DNA from: JAABVY01 sp964627935 | GTDB taxonomy: Bacteria > Zixibacteria > MSB-5A5 > JAABVY01 | NCBI GenBank assembly: GCA_964627935.1 | Contig: CAZVLB010000003.1 | Coordinates: forward strand, 1 to 64,000 | Direction of reading: 5' to 3' | Length of the DNA: 64,000 nucleotides | Shown here: positions 32,234 through 41,540 of the stretch, one piece after another | Layout of the letters: each line of letters starts with the position of its first letter | Position numbering within the stretch: the stretch's first letter is position 1 | Notes under the pieces: model-generated | What the model was told of the DNA's origin: nothing | The model's database searches: none | What the model saw: the letters and a program-made list of their open reading frames with translations, nothing else | Program-made: the position numbers and the translations under genes

Positions 32234-33750
32234 TGAACTTAAATGAGATCAACAATCAGCTCGATCTCCTGCCCCAGTATCTGGGCGGTCATCTGACCCT
32301 GACAGTTCTGGCACTGGCTTTGGGCATATTTATTTGTATCCCGCTGGGATGTCTGGTATCGCGTGTGAAGCGTTTGCAATGGCCCACCCTGGCGCTGGCG
32401 GGCATATTGCAGACAATACCAGGTATTGCTCTTCTGGCCCTTATGGTTCCGATACTTGGTCAGATCGGATTTCTTCCAGCATTGATCGCATTGACTATTT
32501 ACAGTTTCATGCCCATTCTCAGAAATACGGTCACAGGTATCCTGGAGGTCGATGAGGCAGTTTCCGAGGCGGCACGTGGAATCGGCATGACCGATCTTCA
32601 GAGGCTTTTGAAGATAGAACTGCCGCTTTCCATGCCGGTTATCATTGCCGGTATCCGAACCGCGGCTGTGTGGGTGGTGGGCACTGCCACCCTGGCCACT
32701 CCGGTTGGAGCCACCAGTCTTGGCAATTATATATTCAGCGGACTGCAGACACAAAATCTTTCGGCTGTAATCGTTGGATGTGTCTTCGCGGCTCTCCTAG
32801 CAATAGTGCTGGATCTATTGATCAGACTGATCGAGATAGCGGCGGCACGCAGGAGTATCAGATTGGGAATCATATCCACGCTTCTGACAATATTATTGCT
32901 TCTGGGTGGGATGTTTCCGGCATTAGTTGATTCGAGAGGGCCGGCAAAAGATAAGATAATAGTTGGATCGAAACCATTCAGTGAACAATACATACTTGCC
33001 GATCTGCTGGCATTGCGCCTGAGAAATGCCGGTTTCGAGGTCGATAAACGTCCCGGCATGGGCTCGATCATTCTTTTTCAGGCCCTGACCAAGGGCGAGG
33101 TGGATTGTTATGTCGATTACAGCGGCACGATCTGGAGCAATGTCATGAATCGCAACGATATCCCGGACCGTGATACAATTTTGAGCGAGATCAAATCATG
33201 GCTCATGGCAGAGTATGGAATCCTTTGCCCGGGTACGCTGGGATTTGAGAACACCTACAGCCTGGCGATAAAAGCTGAAACCGCAAAAAAATATAATCTC
33301 GAAGATATAACCGATCTGGCCCCAATATCGGGCGAATTTTCAATGGCCAGCGACTATGAATTTTTTGGGAGGCCGGAATGGGAATCATTGTGCGATACCT
33401 ATAATCTCGAATTCAATGATTTGATATCGATGGATCCATCGTTGATGTATCAGGCTATCGATAAGGGGCGGGTTGATGTCATCTCGGCCTACTCGACCGA
33501 TGGCAGGATTGCGGCCTATGATCTGGTTGTGCTCGATGATCCCCGTCAGGCAATACCTCCCTATGATGCCATCCTGCTGATCTCACCGGAAAATGCAGAT
33601 AATGCGGCTATGATCGATGCTCTTTCGGAATTGTTGGGTGCGATTGATAACGAATTGATGCGTCGAGCGAATATGATGGTGGATCTCGAGAATTTGCCCT
33701 CAGACAGCGCCGCTGATTTTCTGAATTCCTCCATAGATCCCGGTAAATGA
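32233..33750 (+). CDS. fused permease/substrate-binding protein, OpuC/EgtU type importer
   Basis: A 505-residue fusion. Residues 1-215 are a BPD permease with five or six membrane segments, the EAA-type loop EAARGIGMTDLQRLLKIELPLSMPVIIAGI and TATLATPVGATSLGNYIFSG. After a hydrophobic anchor (LGIISTLLTILLLLGGMFPAL) the rest is an OpuAC-type binding domain outside the membrane: IIVGSKPFSEQYILADLLA, then GEVDCYVDYSGTIW and KGRVDVISAYSTDGRI, which hold the aromatic residues that usually cage a quaternary ammonium group. The same layout exists in EgtU (ergothioneine) and some OpuC proteins. The substrate could be glycine betaine, choline, carnitine or ergothioneine; sequence alone does not decide. 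Confidence 0.88.
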   Translation: MNLNEINNQLDLLPQYLGGHLTLTVLALALGIFICIPLGCLVSRVKRLQWPTLALAGILQTIPGIALLALMVPILGQIGFLPALIALTIYSFMPILRNTVTGILEVDEAVSEAARGIGMTDLQRLLKIELPLSMPVIIAGIRTAAVWVVGTATLATPVGATSLGNYIFSGLQTQNLSAVIVGCVFAALLAIVLDLLIRLIEIAAARRSIRLGIISTLLTILLLLGGMFPALVDSRGPAKDKIIVGSKPFSEQYILADLLALRLRNAGFEVDKRPGMGSIILFQALTKGEVDCYVDYSGTIWSNVMNRNDIPDRDTILSEIKSWLMAEYGILCPGTLGFENTYSLAIKAETAKKYNLEDITDLAPISGEFSMASDYEFFGRPEWESLCDTYNLEFNDLISMDPSLMYQAIDKGRVDVISAYSTDGRIAAYDLVVLDDPRQAIPPYDAILLISPENADNAAMIDALSELLGAIDNELMRRANMMVDLENLPSDSAADFLNSSIDPGK

Positions 33751-34031
33751 ATCCAGCAGCCCTCGAACTAATGATTCTTTAATATTTTGCAAATTTTGAG
33801 GAAATATGGCTGGTCTATGATGGGTCTGCAAGCGTTCTACCTTATTCCCCTGGAAGCAGGGCGCCATATCAGCGTCCTGTTTTTCTTGTTCTGACAAACC
33901 TTTATTTATTTCATTGACATATGTTAAATAATCGATAATGTTAGACAATAATAATTGCCCTGGAAAGCACCACAAAGCATCTCCTGCAAGGATCAATCCA
34001 GGGGGCTTACTATCTATAAGGGAGGCATAAG

Positions 34032-35006
34032 ATGGCAGTACACTTCTCCTGCAATTCCTGCGGTGAGGATATTTATATCCGGTATTTGAGGCCTGGAGAA
34101 ATAAGCCAGTGTCCCAATTGCAAAGCGATGAATACCATACCGGGTGATTCTGAACCGGTCGAGCATATCCCCTTCCATTTCCGCAAGATGGAAAAGCTGG
34201 CTCGGGAAACGCTCAATTCGGATGAAGTCCGGGCCAGGCTGGCTCAGACCGATTTCGAAGATATCAGAAATCCTGTACCATGGACAATTGCGGCCTATGC
34301 ATCAATCACGTTGGTTTTACTTGTCACTGCGACATCCATTGTGATGCAATTGCGATTAATGGGCATGGTTTTCTTTTCGGATCCCCCCTTTACCTATTTT
34401 GACATTTCGGCTTACATGGGGAATTTTACAATAACCCTTCCACTCTCAAGGAGCCTTACATTTACTTTTAGCGCGGACATACCAACTATGCTCATTTTCG
34501 TCTCCATTACGGCATGGATGTACATAATGCATAAAAATCTGAGACGAGCGAATCTGCCGGCAATTAAACTGAAATCCTACTGGGCTATTGTGGGCATCAT
34601 CATCCCGCTGTTACACTTTGTTATGCCATATTATGTCATGAGGGAAACCTGGAAAGGCTCAAGAATACTAAAGGGAAAGATAGCTCCTGAAAATGTCTAT
34701 GAAAAGCACTCCAGCAATAGAATTAAACTGTGGTGGGCATTTCTATTCATATTTTTGGTCACTGGCGCTGTCTCTAATTTATTCATATCCATCGATAGCA
34801 CGCAAAAGCTGATTGTCTATCTGGGTACGAGTATCCTTTCCCAAGCAAGCCTGGCGGTCTTTCTGATTTTATTGTTGCTGATCATTCGGGAGATATCCAA
34901 TGATCAGATCGATGCCAGGAACAGGCTTAAGCCGGAAAAGGAAGATGCCAGGCCCGACAATACTGATGAAATATCTGATATAAACAAGCCGGCCCTTGAT
35001 GGCTGA
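34032..35006 (+). CDS. DUF4328 membrane protein with N-terminal zinc ribbon (copy 1)
   Basis: A 324-residue protein. Residues 5-36 hold a zinc ribbon (CNSCGEDIYIRYLRPGEISQCPNC). Then come about six membrane helices arranged as in DUF4328 (WMYIMHKNLRRANLPAIKLKSYW, IIPLLHFVMPYYVMRETWKGS). The family has no defined function. GGGAGG lies eight bases before the ATG. Upstream, TTGACA at 33914-33919 may be part of a promoter. The next gene is a diverged paralogue with the same layout. An acidic hydrophilic tail ends the protein. The zinc ribbon faces the cytosol if the first helix follows the positive-inside rule. Confidence 0.75.
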   Translation: MAVHFSCNSCGEDIYIRYLRPGEISQCPNCKAMNTIPGDSEPVEHIPFHFRKMEKLARETLNSDEVRARLAQTDFEDIRNPVPWTIAAYASITLVLLVTATSIVMQLRLMGMVFFSDPPFTYFDISAYMGNFTITLPLSRSLTFTFSADIPTMLIFVSITAWMYIMHKNLRRANLPAIKLKSYWAIVGIIIPLLHFVMPYYVMRETWKGSRILKGKIAPENVYEKHSSNRIKLWWAFLFIFLVTGAVSNLFISIDSTQKLIVYLGTSILSQASLAVFLILLLLIIREISNDQIDARNRLKPEKEDARPDNTDEISDINKPALDG

Positions 35007-35052
35007 TTCCCTTTGGTTTAATCGGCCGGATTCATGAAGCTATTAAATTCAC

Positions 35053-35082
35053 TTGACTTATTTTATAGCATCTTACTATTAT
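35053..35082 (+). promoter_or_regulatory. promoter-like sequence for the second DUF4328 gene
   Basis: TTGACT (35053-35058) and TATTAT (35077-35082) are separated by 18 bases and lie about 75 bases before the start of the second DUF4328 gene. This suggests that the two paralogues are transcribed separately. Confidence 0.4.
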
Positions 35083-35158
35083 GGCTTAAACACATTTGAC
35101 CGTTATTCCTGATAGACTCATTCATCCATGCGGTAAATATATCCAGGGGGGATCAATT

Positions 35159-36112
35159 ATGCCTCTCAGATTCAAATGCCATGTTTGCCAGAATGATATA
35201 TTCATTAATTATTTAAAGCCCGGCGAGGTTGGCATATGTCCCTCCTGCGGAGCCTCGAATACAGTTCCCGATGATGCCGAACAAACCGACCGTATCCCCG
35301 ATGATTATCGCTCAAAAAAAACACGGTCTCACGCCAGGGAGGATGCCAGCCATTTGCGTAAAAGACTGGAGCAGATGTATTCCGGAGGGATCAAAAAGCT
35401 GGGTCCGCTTTCAACCACGCTCTATATATTTTTGACACTGATTGTTTTGCTCCTGGCTTCAACAGCGACGGTAGAAATCATATTTTTTGTACAGATCAGC
35501 AGCCCGAACAGCCTCTATTATGCCAAAGAGATTTTGGCTAATGCAAGCTTGATTGATATATTAAACAGCCTCTGGGGTGTGGCTTTCTTTGTTTCTTCCA
35601 TATTCTTCCTGATCTGGTTTTACAGGGCACATAAAAATCTTGGGCGCACCGAAGTTCCCGGTCTCGAACATAAGTCCTACTGGACAGTGATCGGCTGCCT
35701 AATACCGATTTTAAACCTGGTCATGCCATATATAATGCTCAGGGAGACGTGGAAAGGATCAAAAATACTGGCCGGCGAAATTCCCGCGGAAAAAATCTAT
35801 GACATTAGCTCCGATACAAAGATCAAAATCTGGTTCGCTTTTACAATAATTTTCGGATTCCTGTCAATGCTAACAAGACTGTTGATTAACTCAGAGGAGT
35901 TCAGAGTTTTCCAGACCGGGATTCAGTTCTGGATTTTGGGCGATTTACTCTATCTGGTTGCCGGAATTCTCCTGCTTTTGACTATTCACCAGATTACCGA
36001 TTTTCAGGAAAAGGCACGCAAGATGGCATTATATGCCTCCAGCATGTCGCCTGAAATGATAAGCCCCGAAGGACAATCTTCGGGGCCTGATAGTTCTATA
36101 AAGGAAATGTGA
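35159..36112 (+). CDS. DUF4328 membrane protein with N-terminal zinc ribbon (copy 2)
   Basis: A 317-residue paralogue of the preceding gene. The zinc ribbon reads CHVCQNDIFINYLKPGEVGICPSC, and the DUF4328 core repeats the landmarks WFYRAHKNLGRTEVPGLEHKSYW and PYIMLRETWKGSKIL. It also has about six membrane segments. I chose ATG 35159 because GGGGGG lies eight bases before it and the paralogue starts at the equivalent residue; the frame is open upstream to 35096. The 3' end contains a perfect 9-bp hairpin and runs to seven bases from the convergent outer-membrane gene. Confidence 0.75.
   Translation: MPLRFKCHVCQNDIFINYLKPGEVGICPSCGASNTVPDDAEQTDRIPDDYRSKKTRSHAREDASHLRKRLEQMYSGGIKKLGPLSTTLYIFLTLIVLLLASTATVEIIFFVQISSPNSLYYAKEILANASLIDILNSLWGVAFFVSSIFFLIWFYRAHKNLGRTEVPGLEHKSYWTVIGCLIPILNLVMPYIMLRETWKGSKILAGEIPAEKIYDISSDTKIKIWFAFTIIFGFLSMLTRLLINSEEFRVFQTGIQFWILGDLLYLVAGILLLLTIHQITDFQEKARKMALYASSMSPEMISPEGQSSGPDSSIKEM
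36063..36086. other. perfect stem-loop at the end of the second DUF4328 gene
   Basis: GCCCCGAAG (36063-36071) and CTTCGGGGC (36078-36086) form a perfect hairpin with a six-base loop inside the last codons of the gene. There is no T-run on either side. It may still act as a 3' mRNA stabiliser or terminator between the two convergent genes, which are only seven bases apart. Confidence 0.45.
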
Positions 36113-36119
36113 AATTCTA

Positions 36120-36860
36120 TTACAGGCTGATACCTGCCACGATATATGATATTTCCAGTTTCGGATTGAGGATATACGACACAAACAACGGTAAAGCGAA
36201 ATGATCGGTGATCTTTATCTCCTTAGAGGCCGTCACGCCGATATTGATCAATGCAAACTCGTCGCTGCCGTAATAATCCGGATTATCCTCGCTTCCACCG
36301 GTAACGCCGGCAAAAAAGTTTAATTCTGTTTCAGTCAGCGAAACCGGCAAATCTACCTGGAAATAGGTATTGTTTCCGGCATCATTGTAGAAGTTGATAT
36401 AACCCGAGAAGGTTAGCGGAAAGCTCTCCGGACCGGTTACTGCCAGTCCGAATTCCAATGTATGAGCCCCGGGACCATCCTCATCATCATAATTATTGAA
36501 GTTGAAAAAATCTATCCCGGTATTGGGAAAATAGTAATCTGTAACCAATGCGCTGACTGAAATGGAATTCTCGAACTGATGAGAAATTCCCAGCCAGAAA
36601 TCGATTTCGTCGGCATCGGTAGACTGATTTGACATGGTGTATGCGGCCCAGGATCCCAGTTCGACCGGCCCGACCGATACGGCCAATGTCGGTTGTATGC
36701 TCGGCGCTCCGCCGAATTCCAGCCCGCGCCAGATATAGCGGTTAACCAGATCGACGCCCGTGGTTACCTCAACCTGCACATCCTCTGCCTTGAGCATGCC
36801 CATATTACAGCACAAAAGCCAGCATGAAATGGTAATCAGTATAATCCTGAAAGGATTCAT
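36120..36860 (-). CDS. outer-membrane beta-barrel protein, TorF/TIGR02001-like
   Basis: A 246-residue exported protein with a signal peptide (ILITISCWLLCCNMGMLKA, cleavage near residue 25) followed by alternating strands. The mature start EVTTGVDLVNRYIWRGLEFG...PSIQPTLAVSVGPVELGSWAAY is the usual opening of the TIGR02001/Gcw_chp family of outer-membrane proteins. The later strands (DFWLGISHQF, SVSALVTDYYFP, HTLEFGLAV, LTFSGYINFY, EISYIVAGISL) end with a hydrophobic residue, as needed for Bam-dependent insertion. The function of the family is unknown; some members are linked to transport. The gene is single and convergent with DUF4328 copy 2. Confidence 0.7.
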   Translation of the reverse strand: MNPFRIILITISCWLLCCNMGMLKAEDVQVEVTTGVDLVNRYIWRGLEFGGAPSIQPTLAVSVGPVELGSWAAYTMSNQSTDADEIDFWLGISHQFENSISVSALVTDYYFPNTGIDFFNFNNYDDEDGPGAHTLEFGLAVTGPESFPLTFSGYINFYNDAGNNTYFQVDLPVSLTETELNFFAGVTGGSEDNPDYYGSDEFALINIGVTASKEIKITDHFALPLFVSYILNPKLEISYIVAGISL

Positions 36861-37055
36861 AAAACTTCCCCTTTAAAAATGGCCATTTATATCTATTTCG
36901 GTTATCCGGGCATATTGCTTGATCGTATTATCTTCCGAAACTGAACAAAATTTAGGGTATTTTCGATAAAATTTAGCATAAACCTTGCACTTGTTCCTGC
37001 GTAGTTATATTTTTAGAACAATTACCGTAAAACATATATATAGAAAGGAAAGAAC

Positions 37056-40000
37056 GTGATCAGGAAACTCATCATCTTAGGATTGGTAGTCTTTATGGCG
37101 ATTACGATTTCCAAGTCTGTTTCCGCAGATTCAAATCTGGAGGGCCTGAAACAGGACCAGGTCATACACGGCTTCAAGGTGGCCAATATATACGATAATG
37201 CCATGGATAAGCCGATGGGGGTAAGATTTATTTCCGAGGATCATGGATTCATAATCGATCTTTTGCAGATTCAATCCGTGCCCCAGGGTTTCTTCTGGGT
37301 CAAAACCCCCCCGGAATCCGATATGGGCGAACCCCATACCTGTGAGCATCTACTCCTGGGCAAGGGTAAAACCGGACGTTATGTTTCCGCCCTGGAGGAT
37401 ATGTCTCTGGGCAGCAGTTCAGCCTGGACCGCCCAGACTGTAACCGCCTACCATTTCAATACGGTAGCGGGTGAAAAAACTTTCTATGATCTTTTCGAGG
37501 CTAAACTCAATGCGCTTTTGAATCCTGATTTTACCGATGAGGAAATTCGTCGTGAGGTCTGCCATATCGGCATAATTGAAGACCCGCAGGACGGATCATT
37601 GGAGCTGGAAGAGAAAGGTACTGTCTATACCGAGATGGTTTCGGCCTTCGAACGACCCAGCCGTCATCTCTGGCTCAAAGCCGGCGAAATCCTCTATGGT
37701 GATGACCACCCCCTGGCCAACTCATCGGGCGGCTATCCACCGGCGATCAGGAAAATGGTGCCGGAAGATCTCTGGAGATTCCATAAAGAGGCTTATCATC
37801 TTGGAAATATGGGCGTTATCGCCTCTATCCCCGAGGATATCTCGGTTGTCGGTTTCTTAAAAGAGATGAATGAGATCCTGGCCAATGTTAAAAACAGTGA
37901 TGTAAAAAATCCTGATCCCGGTATCGGTAAATATCTATTCCCCGAGCCGGGCGATATTCCGGAACAGCCGCTGACCATGACTATCGATGCTCCGGCTGAA
38001 AACGCCCAGGATCCGAGTGATATGATGGTTGTCTGGCCGGCGAATCTCGACCTGGATATGTTCGACATGCTGGCCATGCAGGTTTTCATGCAGACATTTA
38101 CCGACGGTCCCACATCGAATCTGTATAATCTCCTGATCAATTCCGAGACACGTGCGATCGATTTGGGCGCTAATTATGTCTGGGGATTTGCCAGTTCGGA
38201 TATGGGCAATCCGGTTATGATAGGAATTACCGGAGTACGCGCCGAACACATAAACGAAGAGACTTTGTATAGTTTGCGAGGGCTGATCCTCGATGAACTA
38301 AAGAAAGTGGCATCGTTTGGAACCAATTCCGATGAGCTCAAAAAATTCAATGATATAGCCCGCGGTCACCTGACCCAGAGTAAAAAACAGTATGAGAAAT
38401 TTCTTAACTCGCCGCCCATGTTCGGCTTCCGCAGTTCCGGAGGCGGGTGGCTCAATCATCTTGAGTTTTTGGAAAAGGAAGATGGGTTCAGAAAATCGCT
38501 GGTGCTGAAAGATCATGTTGCTCGTTTTGAGGAACTTCTCAATTCGGGTGAAAACTTCTGGGCCGGAATTATAAGTAAGGCCAATTTGACCAGCACAACA
38601 CCGCATGCCCTGGGCGCCAAACCCAGCCCGGAAAAACTGGAGCAGATGGCAAAGAACAAGGAAATGCGCCTGCAGGAATTCGTTGAAAACCTCAAACGCA
38701 AGTACGGCACCGAATTCGAACAGGAAGCGATCAAGAAATATAAAGAGGAATTTGACCGCAATACTGCCGCACTGGAGATGATTGCGGCCGAGGATGAACT
38801 GCCCGGATTTATCGATAATCCGCCCATGAGTTACGACGAGCAGCTTGTCTACGAAGTCATCGAACTCAAAAACGGCATTCCATTTGTTGCTTCCACATTT
38901 GAGAACATGACCACATCTCAACTCGGACTGGCCATGGATATGAGTGTTGTCCCCGAAGATAAGATGGTTTATGTGCCCTTCATTCCGACTGTGATCACTG
39001 AAATCGGCGTGATTATGGATGGTCAGGTTGTCAAGTACGACGAAATGCAGAATCGCCTGCGTGAGGAAATTCTGAGTTTTGGCGCCGGCTATGATTTCCG
39101 CTCCGAGAGGGAACGTGTGGAACTTGTCGTATCAGCCTCGGGCAACAGCAAAGATGAGCTGATTCGCGCAATCGACTGGATCAAAGCCGGGTTGTATTCT
39201 CCTTATCTGGATGTTGAAAATATACCTCGTATGAAGGACCTGATCGACCAGAACCTGGTCAGCCTGCGCAATACAATGAAGGGACGTGAGGAATACTGGG
39301 TTCGTTACCCATCAACCGGTTACAGATATCAGACCAATCCGCTGGTCATGTCGACCCGTGTATTTCTGACCAAAACCCATCATTTGCATCGCCTGAAATG
39401 GCTCTTGACCGATCCCGGATCCGATGCCGATCAGCAGATCATCAAGGTATATCTAAATCAGATCGCTGAACTGGGCAAAAACAAGGATCGCGAAGCATTG
39501 AGCAAGATTCTGGAAAATCCGCCCGAAGCTCCGCAGTCCGAACATGCCGCCAAACTGGCCAAAGAGGCTGTAAGTTCTATCAAGGCGACACTGAAGGAAA
39601 TTCCGGATGAAAACCTTTCTGCGGATTTCGCCTATCTGATCAGGCAGATCGAGCATGATCTCAATATCACTCCGCAAAAAGCTATCGATGACATGAAATC
39701 CATACTGGCGCTGGTCACAAAAGCTGATAACGCGCGTATGTACATGATTTCCAATTCGCGTGACCGTAAAGCGGCGATGCCAAATATTCAGGATATGGCA
39801 GAGACATTTGATGCCAGGACAAAATCGCAGCCTGCTGAGTACGCACAGGTTCATCGTGTGGTCGAGAGGCTCAAGGATCGTGTCGAATTGAACAGTATGC
39901 CCGTATATGTCGGCCTGATCAACAACAATACACGTAACGGCGTCATGGTATTTTCAGCCCGCCTGGCCGGAATTCTTGATACCAGCGATGATGCCGTGCT

Positions 40001-40580
40001 GACCGCATTATCCGGAAGAATGTATGGTGGCGGAGGCGGTCATGGCCTGTTTATGCGTACCTGGGGCGCAGGCCTGGCGTATTCAAACGGTTACAGCAAT
40101 GGTACCCGTTCGGGCAACGCGGCCTACTATGCCGAGAGATGTCCCGATATCGCCGAGACAATGAGATTCGTGGTCAGTGTGCTGAAAAATGCCGAACCTG
40201 ACCCACGCCTGGCCGACTATGCCGTGGCACAGGTATTTGGAGCCTCACGAGCACCCTCGGGCTATGAGAGCCGCGGTGCCAGCATGGCATCCGACCTTGC
40301 CGATGGTTTCTATCCCGAAGACGAGAAAGCCTATCGTCAGAAAGTGCTCGAACTTCATAAACAGGATAATTTCTATCAGCAGCTTGCTGACCGCATGGAA
40401 GATGCCTATGGTCCTGTGCTTATCGGCTACGGCAAGTCCCTCTCAGAATGTAAAGAAGGCAATTACTTCATTATCGGCCCAGAGGAGCAGCTGCTTTCGC
40501 TCGAGGATTATATCGAATCGACAGAAGGTCCCCAGACTGTATACAAGCTCTATCCACGGGATTTCTGGCTGACAATTTAA
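37056..40580 (+). CDS. exported M16C-type zinc metallopeptidase (presequence protease-like)
   Basis: A 1174-residue pitrilysin-family peptidase. The inverted zinc motif HTCEH is H94-H98, with the distal Glu in RREVCH (E167). The four-domain length, about 1000-1170 residues in one chain, matches insulysin/PreP-type M16C enzymes, in which two halves enclose a peptide. The signal peptide (KLIILGLVVFMAITISKSVSA) sends it to the periplasm. The start is GTG 37056 with AAAGGAAAG nine bases upstream. The second half (near residues 960-1150) has GGGGGHGLFMRTWGAGLAYSNGY, the arm that helps to bind substrate. It probably degrades short peptides. A strong terminator follows 25 bases after the stop. Confidence 0.88.
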   Translation: MIRKLIILGLVVFMAITISKSVSADSNLEGLKQDQVIHGFKVANIYDNAMDKPMGVRFISEDHGFIIDLLQIQSVPQGFFWVKTPPESDMGEPHTCEHLLLGKGKTGRYVSALEDMSLGSSSAWTAQTVTAYHFNTVAGEKTFYDLFEAKLNALLNPDFTDEEIRREVCHIGIIEDPQDGSLELEEKGTVYTEMVSAFERPSRHLWLKAGEILYGDDHPLANSSGGYPPAIRKMVPEDLWRFHKEAYHLGNMGVIASIPEDISVVGFLKEMNEILANVKNSDVKNPDPGIGKYLFPEPGDIPEQPLTMTIDAPAENAQDPSDMMVVWPANLDLDMFDMLAMQVFMQTFTDGPTSNLYNLLINSETRAIDLGANYVWGFASSDMGNPVMIGITGVRAEHINEETLYSLRGLILDELKKVASFGTNSDELKKFNDIARGHLTQSKKQYEKFLNSPPMFGFRSSGGGWLNHLEFLEKEDGFRKSLVLKDHVARFEELLNSGENFWAGIISKANLTSTTPHALGAKPSPEKLEQMAKNKEMRLQEFVENLKRKYGTEFEQEAIKKYKEEFDRNTAALEMIAAEDELPGFIDNPPMSYDEQLVYEVIELKNGIPFVASTFENMTTSQLGLAMDMSVVPEDKMVYVPFIPTVITEIGVIMDGQVVKYDEMQNRLREEILSFGAGYDFRSERERVELVVSASGNSKDELIRAIDWIKAGLYSPYLDVENIPRMKDLIDQNLVSLRNTMKGREEYWVRYPSTGYRYQTNPLVMSTRVFLTKTHHLHRLKWLLTDPGSDADQQIIKVYLNQIAELGKNKDREALSKILENPPEAPQSEHAAKLAKEAVSSIKATLKEIPDENLSADFAYLIRQIEHDLNITPQKAIDDMKSILALVTKADNARMYMISNSRDRKAAMPNIQDMAETFDARTKSQPAEYAQVHRVVERLKDRVELNSMPVYVGLINNNTRNGVMVFSARLAGILDTSDDAVLTALSGRMYGGGGGHGLFMRTWGAGLAYSNGYSNGTRSGNAAYYAERCPDIAETMRFVVSVLKNAEPDPRLADYAVAQVFGASRAPSGYESRGASMASDLADGFYPEDEKAYRQKVLELHKQDNFYQQLADRMEDAYGPVLIGYGKSLSECKEGNYFIIGPEEQLLSLEDYIESTEGPQTVYKLYPRDFWLTI

Positions 40581-40604
40581 TCCCATATATATTGATGAAT
40601 ACAA

Positions 40605-40634
40605 AACCGCCTTGCAGAAGCAGGGCGGTTTTTT
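40605..40634 (+). terminator. Rho-independent terminator after the M16 peptidase gene
   Basis: AACCGCCTTGC (40605-40615) pairs with GCAGGGCGGTT (40620-40630) with one wobble pair and an AGAA loop, followed by six T. The complementary strand also ends in T residues, so it may be bidirectional. It ends only 13 bases before the start codon of the EamA gene. Confidence 0.88.
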
Positions 40635-40647
40635 GTATCTTGGCGAA

Positions 40648-41532
40648 ATGCAGGCAAAATTCAGAAAAGCCATATCGGAAGCCGGGCTTTTATATGCCGC
40701 GGCTATCTGGGGATCGACCTTTTTCCTGGTTAAAAGCAGCCTCGCTCATATCGATCCCGTAGTCCTTGTAGGATACCGATTTGCATTGGCGGCACTGCTC
40801 CTGGCCGTGGTCTGCATGGTCATGAAAAAGCCGCTCTTCCGTGATCTGAGACGGGGTCTGTTTTTGGGACTGCTTTTATGGCTGCTGTATATACCCCAGA
40901 CAATCGGACTGGGCATAACCACAGCTTCAAATTCCGGATTTATCACCGGCCTGTTTGTCGCTTTCGTGCCGGTCTTCTCATACCTCATTTTCAGGCGCAA
41001 GCCATCGGCTTTGGGCATCACGGCCACAGCAGTATCATTGAGTGGCCTGTGGATCCTTACAGGCGGCTTGCGGGATATAAATAATGGTGATCTTCTGACG
41101 CTGATAACCGCCGTTACCTATGCCATACATATACTCTATGTCGATAAATATCTTCAGGATGGCAGCGATCCCTATGTGCTCTGTTTTCAGCAGTTCCTGT
41201 TTACCGGGGTGGCCAGCCTGGTTGCCGGGCTGGTGCTGGGATTACCGTTTGGTGTCGGCACAAGCGCTACCCTGATGATTGTCATTTTCCTGACAATCTT
41301 CCCCACATTCTCGGCTTTTCTGATTCAGGTCGTGGCACAGAAGCATACATCGCCACTGCGGGTTTCCCTGATTTTCGCATTTGAGCCGGTTTTCGCGGCA
41401 ATCTTTGCCTGGAGCCTGGGTGGTGAGGAATTCATTATCAGGAGAGCAATCGGGGGACTTTTAATATTCTCAGCAATTGTAATTTCCAGCCTGCCGGAAA
41501 GAAAATACAGCCTGCGCAGAAGATACAGATAA
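40648..41532 (+). CDS. EamA/DMT-family exporter
   Basis: A 294-residue drug/metabolite transporter with ten membrane helices in two EamA halves. The start of half one is LLYAAAIWGSTFFLVKSSL...DPVVLVGYRFALAALLL, and the end of half two is LRVSLIFAFEPVFAAIFAWSLGGEEF, both family signatures. The ATG at 40648 is used; an in-frame TTG at 40612 lies inside the terminator hairpin. No clear Shine-Dalgarno site precedes the ATG. Members export amino acids, nucleosides or other metabolites; the cargo is unknown. The gene is convergent with the respiratory operon, nine bases apart. Confidence 0.88.
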   Translation: MQAKFRKAISEAGLLYAAAIWGSTFFLVKSSLAHIDPVVLVGYRFALAALLLAVVCMVMKKPLFRDLRRGLFLGLLLWLLYIPQTIGLGITTASNSGFITGLFVAFVPVFSYLIFRRKPSALGITATAVSLSGLWILTGGLRDINNGDLLTLITAVTYAIHILYVDKYLQDGSDPYVLCFQQFLFTGVASLVAGLVLGLPFGVGTSATLMIVIFLTIFPTFSAFLIQVVAQKHTSPLRVSLIFAFEPVFAAIFAWSLGGEEFIIRRAIGGLLIFSAIVISSLPERKYSLRRRYR

Positions 41533-41540
41533 GATGGTGA

